This document shows positions 44,276-55,800 of a stretch of DNA of 64,000 bases, piece by piece. The stretch comes from WHTI01 sp963756365 (GTDB lineage: Bacteria; Actinomycetota; CADDZG01; WHSQ01): positions 2,046,001 through 2,110,000 of the forward strand of contig CAVWNF010000003.1 in assembly GCA_963756365.1 (NCBI GenBank), in the 5' to 3' direction. The notes under the pieces were generated by a model. That model did no database searches and was not told where the DNA came from. It was given only the letters and a program-made list of their open reading frames with translations. The translations under genes and the position numbers were made by a program. Numbering within the stretch: the first letter of the stretch is position 1; every line of letters starts with the position of its first letter.

Positions 44276-44974
44276 ATGTGCGTTGACTGTTCTCCGCAGC
44301 CCCCGTCCCGGCGCCGTTTCATAGCCGCTGGGACGGGGGCTGTTCTACTTCCGATGCTCGTCAAGGCGACCGCTTGGGCCGGTACGCGCACGGAGGAGGT
44401 CATCTGTCGGGACGCATGGCGGGCACAGCCACCGAACGGGCGCTTCCGGAAGCACAAGATCGATCGGATCACGATCCACCATTCGGGCGTGGTCCTATCG
44501 GAGAACCGAGACGCCCCTGATGCACTCCGGGGTGCACAGGCGTATCACCAGGGGGCCGGGTTCCCCGATATCGCCTATCACTTCATGATCGACCGTCATG
44601 GGCACATCTACAAAGGACGGCCTCGGTGGGCCAAAGGCGACACGTTCACCGACTACGCGCCACGAGGACACCTACTCCTGATGTGTGAAGGCAACTTCGA
44701 CGAGCAGGACATCTCAAGAGCTCAGCGTGCATCCCTCTGCGACATCACCACGTGGGCGGTGAGCCAGTTCGATGTGCCGCTGTCCCGGATCAAGGGCCAT
44801 CGCGATTACGCATCGACAGCATGCCCAGGTGAGGATCTTTATGGCCTGTTGATGGATGGCACGATCCGCAAGAAGGTGCGAGCGAGGTTAGATCGAGGTG
44901 GCATCGCGATCGAGTCCTTATGCGGCAAGAAAGGCGAGCGTCTGGTGCGCAAGATCGAGAACGGGACCGACTGA
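44276..44974 (+). CDS. Tat-exported PGRP-type N-acetylmuramoyl-L-alanine amidase
   Basis: 232 residues. Twin-arginine signal (PPSRRRFIAAGTGAVLLPML). Peptidoglycan-recognition/amidase domain from about 45 to 195: VICRDAWRAQPPNG, ITIHHSGVVLSEN with the first zinc His, AYHFMIDRHGHIYKGRPRWA, HLLLMCEGNFDEQDISRAQR and IKGHRDYASTACPGEDLYGL with the second His and the Cys ligand. Cleaves the amide between muramic acid and the stem peptide. It may help release or anchor exported proteins of this block (inference). Confidence 0.9.
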   Translation: MCVDCSPQPPSRRRFIAAGTGAVLLPMLVKATAWAGTRTEEVICRDAWRAQPPNGRFRKHKIDRITIHHSGVVLSENRDAPDALRGAQAYHQGAGFPDIAYHFMIDRHGHIYKGRPRWAKGDTFTDYAPRGHLLLMCEGNFDEQDISRAQRASLCDITTWAVSQFDVPLSRIKGHRDYASTACPGEDLYGLLMDGTIRKKVRARLDRGGIAIESLCGKKGERLVRKIENGTD

Positions 44975-44975
44975 C

Positions 44976-45614
44976 TCAGGCCGCTCCCAGCGTTTTGCAC
45001 GTGGCCGACGTCTCGACCTCGTCCTTCTCCGGGAACGTTCCCAGCACGTGATCTCCCATCGGGTTCGTGACGCCGAACCAGTAGTTCTCGTTCTTGAAAT
45101 GGTGCAACCGGTGCGACCGCCAGATGTAGCGGTAGACGCGCGACTTCGGTTGGTAGCGCGAATGGATCAAGTAGTGGGTCCACTCATAGGTGAGTAGAAG
45201 CGCGGCTGCTGTCACCGTCGCCGTCATCCCAGCCGCGAACGTCGGGAACGCGAGAAGGTAAACCGCGACCGATGCAGGGATCGCTTTCGCCAGCACGGGG
45301 AGGGGCACAAAGACCCACTCCGTTCGGCGCGGGTCCGCGTGATGCTCGCGATGTTTGCGTGCGACGAGCGGATCGATCTCTCGTCCGAATATCCGCTTTG
45401 GCTTCCAGTGAAGCACCACCACGTGGATGATCCACTCGACGAATGGCTCGGCAGCGATCAGCCCGACGACGATCACGAGATCCCACCACGACCAGGAACG
45501 AGCGGTGATCCGGACCCCCAGGGCAAGGACGAACAGCGGGGTCATGATCTTTGGTGTCGTCTGCGAGAAGAAGAATCTCGCTTCCTCGCGCAGGGTGGTC
45601 GTGGAGCTAGACAT
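44976..45614 (-). CDS. Fatty-acid hydroxylase / sterol-desaturase superfamily membrane protein
   Basis: 212 residues, four to five helices and the diiron histidine motifs: HVVVLH, HREHHADPRRTEW, HYLIHSRYQPKSRVYRYIWR and HRLHHFKNENYWFGVTNPMG. The closing motif with NENYWFGVT is typical of fatty-acid 2-hydroxylase or carotenoid-hydroxylase-like members. The start overlaps the end of the upstream regulator gene by 8 bases, so the two form an operon with an apparent fatty-acid-type operator upstream. Confidence 0.85.
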   Translation of the reverse strand: MSSSTTTLREEARFFFSQTTPKIMTPLFVLALGVRITARSWSWWDLVIVVGLIAAEPFVEWIIHVVVLHWKPKRIFGREIDPLVARKHREHHADPRRTEWVFVPLPVLAKAIPASVAVYLLAFPTFAAGMTATVTAAALLLTYEWTHYLIHSRYQPKSRVYRYIWRSHRLHHFKNENYWFGVTNPMGDHVLGTFPEKDEVETSATCKTLGAA

Positions 45615-46347
45615 CTTTTCCCTCCTCGAGACTCGAGAGCAGCGTCACAACGACTGCAGCACCTTTCGCTAGGAGCACCCTCGCCGCGGCCTCAGCTGCG
45701 GGAGCGTCCTTCCTGGAAACCGCACCTACGAGGGCCGTATGGGCTGCGTGATCCGCTAGCTCTTCGGCCATCAGGGGAGCGACCTCGTCGATGAGCGGCT
45801 CGTACGTGGCCCGCAGTGAGTTGTAGGCGAGCCGGTAAGCGATGTTGTTAGCCGCGTCGACCAAGAGATCCCAGAAGCCGAGGTCAAGCCGAGCCAGCAC
45901 GCCGGGGTCATGGTGCGCTCGCATCTCGGCGGTGCATCGCTCGAGCCGATCGCCGATGTCTTCGGGTGCGCGGAGGGCAGCGAGCCTCGCGACATCCGGT
46001 CCGATACAAGCTCTCATCTCGATCACCGACCGGGCGACCTCTGTGTCGATGGCACCGTCTCGGTCACTCAGGAGTTGCGGGAGGAGATCGAGTCCACCGG
46101 AGCGTGTGAAATCGAGCGCCCTGGTCGGCTCTCCTTGCCTGATCCGCACCAAGCCCACTTGAGCAAGGCGCTGGAGCGCCTCGCGCACGGCTTGGCGATT
46201 CACCTGCAGCGACTCGGTGAGCGCCCGCTCCGCGGGCAACGACTCTCCCGCACCGATAGAGCCGGAGACGAGCTCCGCGAACAGCTGATCGAACACCGCC
46301 TGCGACGCCGAGATCTTGGCAACGGGAGTCAGTTCCATGGGGGTCAT
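45607..46347 (-). CDS. GntR-family regulator, FadR-like
   Basis: 246 residues. N-terminal winged helix (VFDQLFAELVSGSIGAGESL, PAERALTESLQVNRQAVREA, LQRLAQVGLVRIRQGEPTRA). C-terminal all-helical FCD/FadR domain from about 95 (RSVIEMRACIGPDVARLAAL, RLDLGFWDLLVDAANNIAYR). Co-transcribed with the fatty-acid hydroxylase. A near-perfect FadR-type operator lies just upstream, pointing to autoregulation and an acyl ligand. The ATG at 46347 is used; an ATG at 46338 is also possible. Confidence 0.88.
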   Translation of the reverse strand: MTPMELTPVAKISASQAVFDQLFAELVSGSIGAGESLPAERALTESLQVNRQAVREALQRLAQVGLVRIRQGEPTRALDFTRSGGLDLLPQLLSDRDGAIDTEVARSVIEMRACIGPDVARLAALRAPEDIGDRLERCTAEMRAHHDPGVLARLDLGFWDLLVDAANNIAYRLAYNSLRATYEPLIDEVAPLMAEELADHAAHTALVGAVSRKDAPAAEAAARVLLAKGAAVVVTLLSSLEEGKDV

Positions 46348-46364
46348 GGTCCCCCATTTCCCTC

Positions 46365-46388
46365 AACTGGTCAACTGGTCTGACCACT
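46365..46388. promoter_or_regulatory. FadR-like operator upstream of the GntR gene
   Basis: AACTGGTCTGACCACT at 46373-46388 is an inverted repeat very close to the FadR consensus AACTGGTCnGACCAGTT. A second half site, AACTGGTC, lies directly before it at 46365-46372. The site ends 18 bases upstream of the regulator ATG. Confidence 0.6.
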
Positions 46389-46467
46389 CCTTGCCACTCT
46401 GGGCGTGATCCCGGCCCTCAGGTGGCCGTTTTCACGCCTAGAAACGAAGGTTCGCTCGGGATTCCGG

Positions 46468-46875
46468 CTAGTACTCCCACTTCCCAGACTTTTCCTTCAT
46501 CATGATCTCGTGGTTCCCCTCGAGCACTCCCACCGCCAGGGAGTACTGAACGGGATTTGTAACTCCAAGCAGCTGGGAGCCGTCCATCTTCACCTCGAAA
46601 GTTCCCTTCCTCAGGTCTAGCTTCAACTCCTTGATGAGCCCGGTTGCGTTCTTGGGACGGCCGTAGTCGCACTTTGTCCCATTGCTCTTGCTGACGAATC
46701 CCGAACCGAGGATCGTCTCCGCATACACGGTGCCGTCAAGACGGAAGGTAACGTCGTCTCCGCACTTCCCGAGGGTGCCGGGGAAGAATCCGAAAGATCC
46801 GCTTGCGTTCGCCCTATCGTCATCCGCCTTCTTCTTGAAGTCGATCTTCGCTTTCGTGACGATCAGGATGAGGTC
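46468..46875 (-). other. C-terminal domain of the giant protein, unrecognised
   Basis: About 130 residues after the last TSP3 repeat. It opens LILIVTKAKIDFKKKADDDR and contains SGSFGFFPGTLGKCGDDVTF, YAETILGSGFVSKSNGTKCD and GTFEVKMDGSQLLG. It looks beta-rich with two cysteines and no sorting motif such as LPxTG and no hydrophobic anchor. It may be a secretion or surface-attachment domain; this is a guess. Confidence 0.5.
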
Positions 46876-49800
46876 GCACGCGTCGCCGAGCCCATCCTGG
46901 TCGGTATCCGTCTGGGACGGGTTGGGGACATTGATGCAGTTGTCGGTGGTGTTCCCGACTCCGTCACCGTCATTGTCTCCGTGAGGCGTCGGGTCACATG
47001 CATCGCCTAGCCCATCGCCATCGGTGTCGGTCTGGGACGGGTTGGGGACGTTGATGCAGTTGTCGGTGGTGTTCCCGACTCCGTCACCGTCATTGTCTCC
47101 GTGAGGCGTCGGGTCACATGCATCGCCTAGCCCATCGCCATCGGTGTCGGTCTGGGACGGGTTGGGGACGTTGATGCAGTTGTCAGAGGCGTTGTCGATC
47201 TCGTCGCCGTCGTTATCCCCGTTGGGGGTTGCATCGCACGCATCCCCGAGGCCGTCACCGTCTGTGTCTAGCTGGGATGGGTTGTGGGTTGCAGGGCAGT
47301 TGTCTGCTGCGTTGTCGATGCCGTCGTTGTCTGTGTCCCCGTTGGGGGTGTCATCGCACGCATCGCCCGAGCCGTCAGAGTCGGTGTCTAGCTGATCGGC
47401 GTTGGGGTCATCTGGGCAGTTGTCAGAGGCGTTGTCGATCTCGTCGCCGTCGTTATCCCCGTTGGGGGTTGCATCGCACGCATCCCCGAGGCCGTCACCG
47501 TCTGTGTCTAGCTGGGATGGGTTGTGGGTTGCAGGGCAGTTGTCTGCTGCGTTGTCGATGCCGTCGTTGTCTGTGTCCCCGTTGGGGGTGTCATCGCACG
47601 CATCGCCCGAGCCGTCAGAGTCGGTGTCTAGCTGATCGGCGTTGGGGTCATCTGGGCAGTTGTCAGAGGCGTTGTCGATCTCGTCGCCGTCGTTATCCCC
47701 GTTGGGGGTTGCATCGCACGCATCCCCGAGGCCGTCACCGTCTGTGTCTAGCTGGGATGGGTTGTGGGTTGCAGGGCAGTTGTCTGCTGCGTTGTCGATG
47801 CCGTCGTTGTCTGTGTCCCCGTTGGGGGTGTCATCGCACGCATCGCCCGAGCCGTCAGAGTCGGTGTCTAGCTGATCGGCGTTGGGGTCATCTGGGCAGT
47901 TGTCAGAGGCGTTGTCGATCTCGTCGCCGTCGTTGTCCCCGTTGGGGGTTGCATCGCACGCATCCCCGAGGCCGTCACCGTCTGTGTCTAGCTGGGATGG
48001 GTTGTGGGTTGCAGGGCAGTTGTCTGCTGCGTTGTCGATGCCGTCGTTGTCTGTGTCCCCGTTGGGGGTGTCATCGCACGCATCGCCCGAGCCGTCTGAG
48101 TCGGTGTCTAGCTGATCGGCGTTGGGGTCATCTGGGCAGTTGTCAGAGGCGTTGTCGATCTCGTCGCCGTCGTTATCCCCGTTGGGGGTTGCATCGCACG
48201 CATCCCCGAGGCCGTCACCGTCTGTGTCTAGCTGGGATGGGTTGTGGGTTGCAGGGCAGTTGTCTGCTGCGTTGTCGATGCCGTCGTTGTCTGTGTCCCC
48301 GTTGGGGGTGTCATCGCACGCATCGCCCGAGCCGTCTGAGTCGGTGTCTAGCTGATCGGCGTTGGGGTCATCTGGGCAGTTGTCAGAGGCGTTGTCGATC
48401 TCGTCGCCGTCGTTGTCCCCGTTGGGGGTTGCATCGCACGCATCCCCGAGGCCGTCACCGTCTGTGTCTAGCTGGGATGGGTTGTGGGTTGCAGGGCAGT
48501 TGTCTGCTGCGTTGTCGATGCCGTCGTTGTCTGTGTCCCCGTTGGGGGTGTCATCGCACGCATCGCCCGAGCCGTCTGAGTCGGTGTCTAGCTGATCGGC
48601 GTTGGGGTCATCTGGGCAGTTGTCAGAGGCGTTGTCGATCTCGTCGCCGTCGTTGTCCCCGTTGGGGGTTGCATCGCACGCATCCCCGAGGCCGTCACCG
48701 TCTGTGTCTAGCTGGGATGGGTTGTGGGTTGCAGGGCAGTTGTCTGCTGCGTTGTCGATGCCGTCGTTGTCTGTGTCCCCGTTGGGGGTGTCATCGCACG
48801 CATCGCCCGAGCCGTCAGAGTCGGTGTCTAGCTGATCGGCGTTGGGGTCATCTGGGCAGTTGTCAGAGGCGTTGTCGATCTCGTCGCCGTCGTTATCCCC
48901 GTTGGGGGTTGCATCGCACGCATCCCCGAGGCCGTCACCGTCTGTGTCTAGCTGGGATGGGTTGTGGGTTGCAGGGCAGTTGTCTGCTGCGTTGTCGATG
49001 CCGTCGTTGTCTGTGTCCCCGTTGGGGGTGTCATCGCACGCATCGCCCGAGCCGTCAGAGTCGGTGTCTAGCTGATCGGCGTTGGGGTCATCTGGGCAGT
49101 TGTCAGAGGCGTTGTCGATCTCGTCGCCGTCGTTATCCCCGTTGGGGGTTGCATCGCACGCATCCCCGAGGCCGTCACCGTCTGTGTCTAGCTGGGATGG
49201 GTTGTGGGTTGCAGGGCAGTTGTCTGCTGCGTTGTCGATGCCGTCGTTGTCTGTGTCCCCGTTGGGGGTGTCATCGCACGCATCGCCCGAGCCGTCTGAG
49301 TCGGTGTCTAGCTGATCGGCGTTGGGGTCATCTGGGCAGTTGTCAGAGGCGTTGTCGATCTCGTCGCCGTCGTTATCCCCGTTGGGGGTTGCATCGCACG
49401 CATCCCCGAGGCCGTCACCGTCTGTGTCTAGCTGGGATGGGTTGTGGGTTGCAGGGCAGTTGTCTGCTGCGTTGTCGATGCCGTCGTTGTCTGTGTCCCC
49501 GTTGGGGGTGTCATCGCACGCATCGCCCGAGCCGTCAGAGTCGGTGTCTAGCTGATCGGCGTTGGGGTCATCTGGGCAGTTGTCAGAGGCGTTGTCGATC
49601 TCGTCGCCGTCGTTATCCCCGTTGGGGGTTGCATCGCACGCATCCCCGAGGCCGTCACCGTCTGTGTCTAGCTGGGATGGGTTGTGGGTTGCAGGGCAGT
49701 TGTCTGCTGCGTTGTCGATGCCGTCGTTGTCTGTGTCCCCGTTGGGGGTGTCATCGCACGCATCGCCCGAGCCGTCTGAGTCGGTGTCTAGCTGATCGGC

Positions 49801-52800
49801 GTTGGGGTCATCTGGGCAGTTGTCAGAGGCGTTGTCGATCTCGTCGCCGTCGTTATCCCCGTTGGGGGTTGCATCGCACGCATCCCCGAGGCCGTCACCG
49901 TCTGTGTCTAGCTGGGATGGGTTGTGGGTTGCAGGGCAGTTGTCTGCTGCGTTGTCGATGCCGTCGTTGTCTGTGTCCCCGTTGGGGGTGTCATCGCACG
50001 CATCGCCCGAGCCGTCAGAGTCGGTGTCTAGCTGATCGGCGTTGGGGTCATCTGGGCAGTTGTCAGAGGCGTTGTCGATCTCGTCGCCGTCGTTATCCCC
50101 GTTGGGGGTTGCATCGCACGCATCCCCGAGGCCGTCACCGTCTGTGTCTAGCTGGGATGGGTTGTGGGTTGCAGGGCAGTTGTCTGCTGCGTTGTCGATG
50201 CCGTCGTTGTCTGTGTCCCCGTTGGGGGTGTCATCGCACGCATCGCCCGAGCCGTCTGAGTCGGTGTCTAGCTGATCGGCGTTGGGGTCATCTGGGCAGT
50301 TGTCAGAGGCGTTGTCGATCTCGTCGCCGTCGTTATCCCCGTTGGGGGTTGCATCGCACGCATCCCCGAGGCCGTCACCGTCTGTGTCTAGCTGGGATGG
50401 GTTGTGGGTTGCAGGGCAGTTGTCTGCTGCGTTGTCGATGCCGTCGTTGTCTGTGTCCCCGTTGGGGGTGTCATCGCACGCATCGCCCGAGCCGTCTGAG
50501 TCGGTGTCTAGCTGATCGGCGTTGGGGTCATCTGGGCAGTTGTCAGAGGCGTTGTCGATCTCGTCGCCGTCGTTATCCCCGTTGGGGGTTGCATCGCACG
50601 CATCCCCGAGGCCGTCACCGTCTGTGTCTAGCTGGGATGGGTTGTGGGTTGCAGGGCAGTTGTCTGCTGCGTTGTCGATGCCGTCGTTGTCTGTGTCCCC
50701 GTTGGGGGTGTCATCGCACGCATCGCCCGAGCCGTCAGAGTCGGTGTCTAGCTGATCGGCGTTGGGGTCATCTGGGCAGTTGTCAGAGGCGTTGTCGATC
50801 TCGTCGCCGTCGTTATCCCCGTTGGGGGTTGCATCGCACGCATCCCCGAGGCCGTCACCGTCTGTGTCTAGCTGGGATGGGTTGTGGGTTGCAGGGCAGT
50901 TGTCTGCTGCGTTGTCGATGCCGTCGTTGTCTGTGTCCCCGTTGGGGGTGTCATCGCACGCATCGCCCGAGCCGTCTGAGTCGGTGTCTAGCTGATCGGC
51001 GTTGGGGTCATCTGGGCAGTTGTCAGAGGCGTTGTCGATCTCGTCGCCGTCGTTATCCCCGTTGGGGGTTGCATCGCACGCATCCCCGAGGCCGTCACCG
51101 TCTGTGTCTAGCTGGGATGGGTTGTGGGTTGCAGGGCAGTTGTCTGCTGCGTTGTCGATGCCGTCGTTGTCTGTGTCCCCGTTGGGGGTGTCATCGCACG
51201 CATCGCCCGAGCCGTCTGAGTCGGTGTCTAGCTGATCGGCGTTGGGGTCATCTGGGCAGTTGTCAGAGGCGTTGTCGATCTCGTCGCCGTCGTTATCCCC
51301 GTTGGGGGTTGCATCGCACGCATCCCCGAGGCCGTCACCGTCTGTGTCTAGCTGGGATGGGTTGTGGGTTGCAGGGCAGTTGTCTGCTGCGTTGTCGATG
51401 CCGTCGTTGTCTGTGTCCCCGTTGGGGGTGTCATCGCACGCATCGCCCGAGCCGTCAGAGTCGGTGTCTAGCTGATCGGCGTTGGGGTCATCTGGGCAGT
51501 TGTCAGAGGCGTTGTCGATCTCGTCGCCGTCGTTATCCCCGTTGGGGGTTGCATCGCACGCATCCCCGAGGCCGTCACCGTCTGTGTCTAGCTGGGATGG
51601 GTTGTGGGTTGCAGGGCAGTTGTCTGCTGCGTTGTCGATGCCGTCGTTGTCTGTGTCCCCGTTGGGGGTGTCATCGCACGCATCGCCCGAGCCGTCTGAG
51701 TCGGTGTCTAGCTGATCGGCGTTGGGGTCATCTGGGCAGTTGTCAGAGGCGTTGTCGATCTCGTCGCCGTCGTTATCCCCGTTGGGGGTTGCATCGCACG
51801 CATCCCCGAGGCCGTCACCGTCTGTGTCTAGCTGGGATGGGTTGTGGGTTGCAGGGCAGTTGTCTGCTGCGTTGTCGATGCCGTCGTTGTCTGTGTCCCC
51901 GTTGGGGGTGTCATCGCACGCATCGCCCGAGCCGTCTGAGTCGGTGTCTAGCTGATCGGCGTTGGGGTCATCTGGGCAGTTGTCAGAGGCGTTGTCGATC
52001 TCGTCGCCGTCGTTATCCCCGTTGGGGGTTGCATCGCACGCATCCCCGAGGCCGTCACCGTCTGTGTCTAGCTGGGATGGGTTGTGGGTTGCAGGGCAGT
52101 TGTCTGCTGCGTTGTCGATGCCGTCGTTGTCTGTGTCCCCGTTGGGGGTGTCATCGCACGCATCGCCCGAGCCGTCTGAGTCGGTGTCTAGCTGATCGGC
52201 GTTGGGGTCATCTGGGCAGTTGTCAGAGGCGTTGTCGATCTCGTCGCCGTCGTTATCCCCGTTGGGGGTTGCATCGCACGCATCCCCGAGGCCGTCACCG
52301 TCTGTGTCTAGCTGGGATGGGTTGTGGGTTGCAGGGCAGTTGTCTGCTGCGTTGTCGATGCCGTCGTTGTCTGTGTCCCCGTTGGGGGTGTCATCGCACG
52401 CATCGCCCGAGCCGTCTGAGTCGGTGTCTAGCTGATCGGCGTTGGGGTCATCTGGGCAGTTGTCAGAGGCGTTGTCGATCTCGTCGCCGTCGTTATCCCC
52501 GTTGGGGGTTGCATCGCACGCATCCCCGAGGCCGTACCGAATCGGTGTCGGTCTGAGATGGGTTGGCGACGCTCGGGCAGTTGTCGATCTCGCCGCTGAC
52601 GCCATCGCCGTCAACATCGTTGTTGGGATCGTTGGGGAAGGGATCGCAGGCGTCGCCCGCACCATCACCGTCGGTGTCTGTTTGAGACGGGTTGGCGACG
52701 CTCGGGCAGTTGTCGGTCCCGTCAGCAACACCATCGACGTCCTGGTCACTCTGTCCCTGGGAGTTTGAGCCCCAGCAGGTGATGGTGGCATTGCTCTTGA

Positions 52801-55800
52801 GGCCGCAGCCGTGGAGAGCGCCAGCACTGACCCGGGTGAACTGCCCGCTCGGTGGAGTGCTCTCGCCGGAAGTGTTCGAACCCCAACAAGCAAGTGTCTG
52901 GTCGGTCTTGATAGCGCACGTGTTGGTGTTGCCTGCCGAGATCGCGGTGAAGGTCCCAGCGGGGGCATTGCTCTGCCCGCTGGTGTTGCGGCCCCAGCAT
53001 GCGACCGTCTGGTCGGTCTTGACGCCGCAGGTGTGGAACCCGCCGGCACTTACCGAAAGGAAGGTGCCTGCCGGAGGGGTGCTGCGGTTGTCGGTGTTGT
53101 TACCCCAGCACGCGACCGTCTGGTCGGTCTTGACGCCGCAGGTGTGGGCACCTCCGGCACTTACCGAAAGGAAGGTTGCTGCGGGAGGGGTGCTGCGGTT
53201 GTCGGTATTGGAGCCCCAGCACGCGACCGTCTGGTCGGTCTTGACTCCACAGGAATGCGTTGTCCCGAGTTCGATCGAACTGAACACTCCCGCAGAAGGG
53301 GTGCTCTGACCACTCGAATTCAATCCCCAGCAGGAAACGGCCCCCGTGGTTGAGATCGCACAGCTGTGCGATCCACCGGCCGCGACATATGCAAAGGTTC
53401 CGGCCGGAGCATTGGCCTGACCGCTGGTGTTGAACCCCCAGCACGCGACCGTTCCGCTGCTCTTGAGAGCACAGGTGTGGAGGTTGCCAGCACTGACATC
53501 GGGACCTGCAGCTCCATTTGGGAACGGATCGCAGACGTTTCCCAGCCCGTCACCGTCGGTGTCTAGCTGATCGGCGTTGGGGTCATCTGGGCAGTTGTCA
53601 GAGGCGTTGTCGATGCCGTCGGAGTCGTTATCCCCGTTGGGGGTTGCATCGCACGCATCGCCCAAGCCGTCTGAATCGGTGTCGGTCTGAGATGGGTTGG
53701 CGACGCTCGGGCAGTTGTCGATCTCGCCGCTGACGCCATCGCCGTCAACATCGTTGTTGGGATCGTTGGGGAAGGGATCGCAGGCGTCGCCCGCACCATC
53801 ACCGTCGGTGTCTGTTTGAGACGGGTTGGCGACGCTCGGGCAGTTGTCGGTCCCGTCAGCAACACCATCGACGTCCTGGTCACTCTGTCCCTGGGAGTTT
53901 GAGCCCCAGCAGGTGATGGTGGCATTGCTCTTGAGGCCGCAGCCGTGGAGAGCGCCAGCACTGACCCGGGTGAACTGCCCGCTCGGTGGAGTGCTCTCGC
54001 CGGAAGTGTTCGAACCCCAACAAGCAAGTGTCTGGTCGGTCTTGATAGCGCACGTGTTGGTGTTGCCTGCCGAGATCGCGGTGAAGGTCCCAGCGGGGGC
54101 ATTGCTCTGCCCGCTGGTGTTGCGGCCCCAGCATGCGACCGTCTGGTCGGTCTTGACGCCGCAGGTGTGGAACCCGCCGGCACTTACCGAAAGGAAGGTG
54201 CCTGCCGGAGGGGTGCTGCGGTTGTCGGTGTTGTTACCCCAGCACGCGACCGTCTGGTCGGTCTTGACGCCGCAGGTGTGGGCACCTCCGGCACTTACCG
54301 AAAGGAAGGTTGCTGCGGGAGGGGTGCTGCGGTTGTCGGTATTGGAGCCCCAGCACGCGACCGTCTGGTCGGTCTTGACTCCACAGGAATGCGTTGTCCC
54401 GAGTTCGATCGAACTGAACACTCCCGCAGAAGGGGTGCTCTGACCACTCGAATTCAATCCCCAGCAGGAAACGGCCCCCGTGGTTGAGATCGCACAGCTG
54501 TGCGATCCACCGGCCGCGACATATGCAAAGGTTCCGGCCGGAGCATTGGCCTGACCGCTGGTGTTGAACCCCCAGCACGCGACCGTTCCGCTGCTCTTGA
54601 GAGCACAGGTGTGGAGGTTGCCAGCACTGACATCGGGACCTGCAGCTCCATTTGGGAACGGATCGCAGACGTTTCCCAGCCCGTCACCGTCGGTGTCTAG
54701 CTGATCGGCGTTGGGGTCATCTGGGCAGTTGTCAGAGGCGTTGTCGATGCCGTCGGAGTCGTTATCCCCGTTGGGGGTTGCATCGCACGCATCGCCCAAG
54801 CCGTCTGAATCGGTGTCGGTCTGAGATGGGTTGGCGACGCTCGGGCAGTTGTCGATCTCGCCGCTGACGCCATCGCCGTCAACATCGTTGTTGGGATCGT
54901 TGGGGAAGGGATCGCAGGCGTCGCCCGCACCATCACCGTCGGTGTCTGTTTGAGACGGGTTGGCGACGCTCGGGCAGTTGTCGATGGCGTTGTCGATGCC
55001 GTCGGAGTCGGTATCGCCGGTGGGGGTCGAGTCACAGGCATCTCCCGCACCATCACCGTCGGTGTCTGTTTGAGACGGGTTGGCGACGCTCGGGCAGTTG
55101 TCGATGGCGTTGTCGATGCCGTCGGAGTCGGTATCGCCGGTGGGGGTCGAGTCACAGGCATCGCCCGCACCATCACCGTCGGTGTCTGTTTGAGACGGGT
55201 TGGCGACGCTCGGGCAGTTGTCGGTCCCGTCAGCAACACCATCGACGTCCTGGTCACTCTGTCCCTGGGAGTTTGAGCCCCAGCAGGTGATGGTGGCATT
55301 GCTCTTGAGGCCGCAGCCGTGGAGAGCGCCAGCACTGACCCGGGTGAACTGCCCGCTCGGTGGAGTGCTCTCGCCGGAAGTGTTCGAACCCCAACAAGCA
55401 AGTGTCTGGTCGGTCTTGATAGCGCACGTGTTGGTGTTGCCTGCCGAGATCGCGGTGAAGGTCCCAGCGGGGGCATTGCTCTGCCCGCTGGTGTTGCGGC
55501 CCCAGCATGCGACCGTCTGGTCGGTCTTGACGCCGCAGGTGTGGAACCCGCCGGCACTTACCGAAAGGAAGGTGCCTGCCGGAGGGGTGCTGCGGTTGTC
55601 GGTGTTGTTACCCCAGCACGCGACCGTCTGGTCGGTCTTGACGCCGCAGGTGTGGGCACCTCCGGCACTTACCGAAAGGAAGGTTGCTGCGGGAGGGGTG
55701 CTGCGGTTGTCGGTATTGGAGCCCCAGCACGCGACCGTCTGGTCGGTCTTGACTCCACAGGAATGCGTTGTCCCGAGTTCGATCGAACTGAACACTCCCG

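Noticed and set aside
47176..52534. Long regular repeat array considered as CRISPR or satellite DNA
   Set aside because: Units are 240 bp, contiguous, coding and have no variable spacers; no cas genes are in the window.
47229..52556. A 1775-codon open frame on the plus strand, rich in Arg and Cys
   Set aside because: It is the reverse frame of the 240-bp TSP3 array. Because 240 is a multiple of three and one unit has no stop in that frame, the whole array stays open. The product is not protein-like, and the minus strand encodes a clear repeat family with a signal peptide.
52493..53049. Second independent start for the TSP3 array gene at 53049
   Set aside because: The 53049-52535 part of that frame is the off-frame reading of RCC1 block 3 (Ala/Pro/Arg-rich). 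The array is better read as the continuation of the upstream propeller gene after a one-base correction.
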